Shown: positions 61,059 through 64,000 of the stretch, piece after piece | How positions within the stretch are numbered: position 1 is the stretch's first letter | Layout of the letters: every line of letters starts with the position of its first letter | Assembly (NCBI GenBank): GCA_012729535.1 | Contig: JAAYCY010000055.1 | Span: forward strand, 166,854 to 230,853 | Source: Methanomicrobiales archaeon | Lineage (GTDB): Archaea; Halobacteriota; Methanomicrobia; Methanomicrobiales; Methanospirillaceae | Reading direction: 5' to 3' | Length of the DNA: 64,000 nucleotides | Notes under the pieces: model-generated | Told to the model about the DNA's origin: nothing | What the model saw: the letters and a program-made list of their open reading frames with translations, nothing else | Databases searched by the model: none | Position numbers and translations under genes: made by a program

Positions 61059-64000
61059 GTGATAACTTCATTTAATTACAATGAAATAAGTCCACAAAAG
61101 GTATCCCTTCTTTTCAAGGGGAGAGATACTACTCTTGTTTGTGCCCCTGATTCATCCAATAAATCTATAATACTTATTAAATATCTTTCCCAAGACTTTC
61201 CTTCTGAAAAAAGTATCCATGAATTCGATACAGAATATGTCCTTTCCTCCCAGGTTCACACACCTGTATTACGAAAAGTCTTGGGAAAAACTGTTTTTAA
61301 AGAAAAACCCGCTCTAATCCTTGAATATATTGATGGATGTACTCTCGATTCATATATTTCAAACACATCTTTTTATATAACTGATTTTCTCTTACTTGCT
61401 ATTAAATTAGGCTGCGCAATTGATACTCTCCATCAGGCAAAAATTATCCATAAAAACCTGACCGAATCGAATATTCTGATTGATACCAAAGGGAATGTCC
61501 GGATTATTGATCTGGGGATTGCCATTTTATTGAAAACCGGCAAGATGCACAAACCCCGGATGGGAGTTATTGAAGGAACTCTTCCATATATACCCCCTGA
61601 GCAGACAGGTAGAGTCCATATCGATATCTGCCCGGGTTCAGATTTGTATTCACTTGGAGTGGTATTATACCGGATCCTTACCGGAGAGTACCCTTTTGAA
61701 ACGAAAGATGCACTCAAACTTATTCATTGCCATATTGCAATTATTCCAAATCCCCCCCATCTAAAAAACCAGGAAATATCTGAACAGGTTTCAAAGATAA
61801 TCATGCATCTTCTCGAAAAAGATCCGAAAAACAGGTATAAATCAGCCAGGGGTCTTGTGTATGATCTTGAACGTTGTCTGAATGAGTTGGATAAGAAGGG
61901 CACTATTGAATTATTTCCTATAGGATTACATGATTCACCTAGCGAATTATTCTTTCCCACAAAACTATACGGAAGAGATATTGAGATTGCTCAGATTCAT
62001 ACGGTTTATTCTGAGATCATCAATGGTAAATCTGGTTTGCTTCTGGTTACCGGGCAATCAGGAGTGGGAAAGACGGTTCTAATCCGGGAAATGATTCCAC
62101 ATGTTACGAATTCCCGGGGGATCTTTATTGAAGGAAAATTTGATTCATTCAGACAAGCATCACCTTATTCAGCGTGGATAGTCGCAATTTCTAACTTGAT
62201 TGATATAATTCTCTCTCTTCCTGATAACGAATTACAGTGGTGGAATAGACGACTTTTAAAAGCAGTAGGGTCGATTGGAAAAGTTCTCACAGATTTAGTC
62301 CCTTCATTGGAACTCATAATCGGAACTCAACCGGATATACCTGAATTGGGTGGTATTGAGGCTAAAAACCGTTTTGACTATGTCTTCCACCGATTTATAA
62401 ATTCCTTTGCACGAATAGGGAATCCCCTGGTTATTTTTCTTGATGACCTTCAATGGGCAGATGAAGCTTCCATTTCCCTTGTTACCACTCTGCTCTCTTA
62501 TCAGGAATCAGTTTCTCTTCTCATTATTGGTTCATTCAGAGAGAATGAAGTGAGTGATGCTCATCCTCTGTTCCAGGCGATCTCCTCATTAACAGAGGAT
62601 AATAAAGTAATTAATCAGCTATTACTTCCTGATCTCAATTCTAATGATATTCGGCAGTTCTTAACTGATACATTCAAAGAATCTCCCGATCACATCACTC
62701 CTCTTTCTTCTTTACTCTATTCGAAAACAAGCGGGAATATTTTTGCGTTAAAGCAGGTTGTAAGTTCGCTGGTATATAACCAGGATATTGCATATAATTC
62801 TAGTACAGGTTCATGGGAATGGGACATTCAAAAAATTGGACTTCTTCCAATTTCAGATAATAATCTTGAACTGGTAGTGGATAATATCAATGGGTTATCG
62901 CTGAAAACTACTACTGTTTTATCAATTGCAGCATGCATAGGGACATCTTTCTCTGCAGAATTAGTTTGTGAAGTATTCGAAGAATATGATTGTGCAGCCA
63001 TCTCCCATGAGCTTATTGCCTTAGAGCAAAAGGGATTTATCATGAGTGATTCAGTGATATTTCGGTTCACTCATGATGGAATTCATCAGGCTGCATTAGC
63101 ATTGATTGCAGGAGAAAAGAAACAAAAAATTCACTTAAAAATTGCTAAAAAGTTAATAAAAAAATTTTTAGATGACCCGTTTGATGATATAATTTTTGAT
63201 ATTGTGCATCATCTTTCTATCGGGTATAATGATAACGAATCCACGATTAACAGGGTAGACCTGGCCACATATTATCTTCATGCGGGAAGGCGTGCAAGAC
63301 TGAAGACAGCATATAGTGCTGCTTTAGAATATTTTTCTTTAGGATTCGGTTATCTAGGACCTCGTGGCTGGGATGACCAGTATGATTTGATGTTATCATT
63401 GTACCATGGAGCTACAGAAGCGGCTTTTCTAACTGGACATCCTGAAATTTTGAAAGAATTTGCCTTGGTTGTACATACTCATGCTCATAATATACTAGAT
63501 AAAATTCCTGTTATCGTTAATGAGATTAATTATCTTAGCTTGTCTGGGAAAGTTATTGATGCAATAAAATACGGAACTCAAACTCTTGAACAATTAGGTA
63601 TCATAATTCCTGATAATCCCACTGTTGAAGATATTACTCAATCTTTCAATGAAACCTTAAGTCTCTTAAGTGAAATTACCATTAGTGGAATAGATACTCT
63701 TCCCGACATGCAGTCAAAAAAAATTATTTATGGATTTCAGATAATTGAATCCATTAGTTTTCCCCTTTATGCAATTTTTCCTTTCAGATATGCAATAGTC
63801 AGTGCAATGGAAGTATCTCTTACCCTGGTACATGGAAAAAATTGTTACACGCCTGTTGCTTTATGTGCTTTCGCGGGCAGTCTGACTATGTTTGGCAGAG
63901 ATTATGATTCTGCCGATTTAATAGGAAAAAAAGGACTTGAATTAATTAAAGATCCAAAATTTAAAGTTTCAGAAAGTTTAGTTTACTTTAAATATGCTTC
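61059..64000 (+). CDS. giant Ser/Thr kinase-like / AAA ATPase signalling protein, 5' part
   Basis: Open from GTG 61059 through the right edge, over 980 codons without stop; the nearest upstream in-frame stop is at 61035. Residues about 1-260 are a protein kinase-like domain: a Lys in ILIKYL, catalytic loop HKNLTESNIL, IDLGIA, and EGTLPYIPPEQTG. The HRD Asp is Asn here, so activity is doubtful. A P-loop AAA_16-like ATPase follows, with Walker A GQSGVGKT near 333 and Walker B FLDDLQWAD near 468. A helical TPR-like region extends from about 740. This matches the family of kinase-ATPase-(GAF)-histidine kinase giants, so a histidine kinase end may lie beyond the window. Confidence 0.85.
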   Translation, partial: MITSFNYNEISPQKVSLLFKGRDTTLVCAPDSSNKSIILIKYLSQDFPSEKSIHEFDTEYVLSSQVHTPVLRKVLGKTVFKEKPALILEYIDGCTLDSYISNTSFYITDFLLLAIKLGCAIDTLHQAKIIHKNLTESNILIDTKGNVRIIDLGIAILLKTGKMHKPRMGVIEGTLPYIPPEQTGRVHIDICPGSDLYSLGVVLYRILTGEYPFETKDALKLIHCHIAIIPNPPHLKNQEISEQVSKIIMHLLEKDPKNRYKSARGLVYDLERCLNELDKKGTIELFPIGLHDSPSELFFPTKLYGRDIEIAQIHTVYSEIINGKSGLLLVTGQSGVGKTVLIREMIPHVTNSRGIFIEGKFDSFRQASPYSAWIVAISNLIDIILSLPDNELQWWNRRLLKAVGSIGKVLTDLVPSLELIIGTQPDIPELGGIEAKNRFDYVFHRFINSFARIGNPLVIFLDDLQWADEASISLVTTLLSYQESVSLLIIGSFRENEVSDAHPLFQAISSLTEDNKVINQLLLPDLNSNDIRQFLTDTFKESPDHITPLSSLLYSKTSGNIFALKQVVSSLVYNQDIAYNSSTGSWEWDIQKIGLLPISDNNLELVVDNINGLSLKTTTVLSIAACIGTSFSAELVCEVFEEYDCAAISHELIALEQKGFIMSDSVIFRFTHDGIHQAALALIAGEKKQKIHLKIAKKLIKKFLDDPFDDIIFDIVHHLSIGYNDNESTINRVDLATYYLHAGRRARLKTAYSAALEYFSLGFGYLGPRGWDDQYDLMLSLYHGATEAAFLTGHPEILKEFALVVHTHAHNILDKIPVIVNEINYLSLSGKVIDAIKYGTQTLEQLGIIIPDNPTVEDITQSFNETLSLLSEITISGIDTLPDMQSKKIIYGFQIIESISFPLYAIFPFRYAIVSAMEVSLTLVHGKNCYTPVALCAFAGSLTMFGRDYDSADLIGKKGLELIKDPKFKVSESLVYFKYA

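Noticed and set aside
1..64000. CRISPR array
   Set aside because: No regularly spaced repeats with unique spacers; the only tandem repeats are coding (44171-44398) and the 11-base operator pair.

Overview
The window looks like a chromosomal segment of a hydrogenotrophic methanogenic archaeon of the Methanomicrobiales, most like Methanospirillum. Supporting genes are mch (methenyl-H4MPT cyclohydrolase), a methanogenesis-marker-12-like protein, archaeal apgM, orc1/cdc6, ABCE1, RqcH, Pelota, a four-subunit pyruvate:ferredoxin oxidoreductase, many PAS/two-component proteins and a run of PKD-domain surface proteins. The genus is inferred from gene content; no search was run.

Layout. 1-7.8 kb: four co-oriented secreted proteins with PKD domains and a shared small beta module, probably cell-envelope proteins. 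7.9-8.8 kb: a MntA/HepT-type toxin-antitoxin pair. 8.8-15.1 kb: a lipoprotein hydrolase and a ribosome-rescue block (EMC6-like and ABCE1 on one strand, RqcH and Pelota on the other). 15.2-28.3 kb: a PAS sensor, ExoIII, a TIM-barrel protein, mch, orc1/cdc6, DUF368, apgM, a nucleotide-sugar epimerase, marker 12 and porGDAB. 28.4-48.9 kb: signal transduction, sufC with an ADP-ribosylglycohydrolase, an MFS transporter, pyruvate kinase, a DtxR-FeoA fusion with feoB, an aldehyde dehydrogenase and several secreted or membrane proteins.

49.0-59.2 kb is a 10.2 kb integrative element inserted in tRNA-Val(UAC). It is bounded by a 52-bp direct repeat covering the 3' part of the tRNA and is visibly more AT-rich than its surroundings. 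One integrase reading frame runs into the att repeat at both ends, so the integrase gene is split by integration (SSV type). The C-terminal half carries an in-frame TAA four codons before the presumed catalytic tyrosine. Cargo: an SF3 helicase, a separate degenerate PrimPol-like protein, an RHH regulator, two small coiled-coil proteins, a type IIG restriction-modification enzyme, a class III nucleotide-cyclase-like protein and a bactofilin-like beta-helix protein. Three intergenic regions share paired TTAGACA-type boxes around AT-rich cores. I see no capsid, portal or terminase gene, so an integrated plasmid or island fits better than a provirus.

59.3-64 kb: a TPR protein, about 1.2 kb with little convincing coding, and the 5' 2.9 kb of a very large kinase-AAA ATPase signalling protein that runs off the window.

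The best candidates for something undescribed are the cyclase-like/bactofilin-like pair beside the type IIG enzyme, and the three-copy box-pair element of the island.
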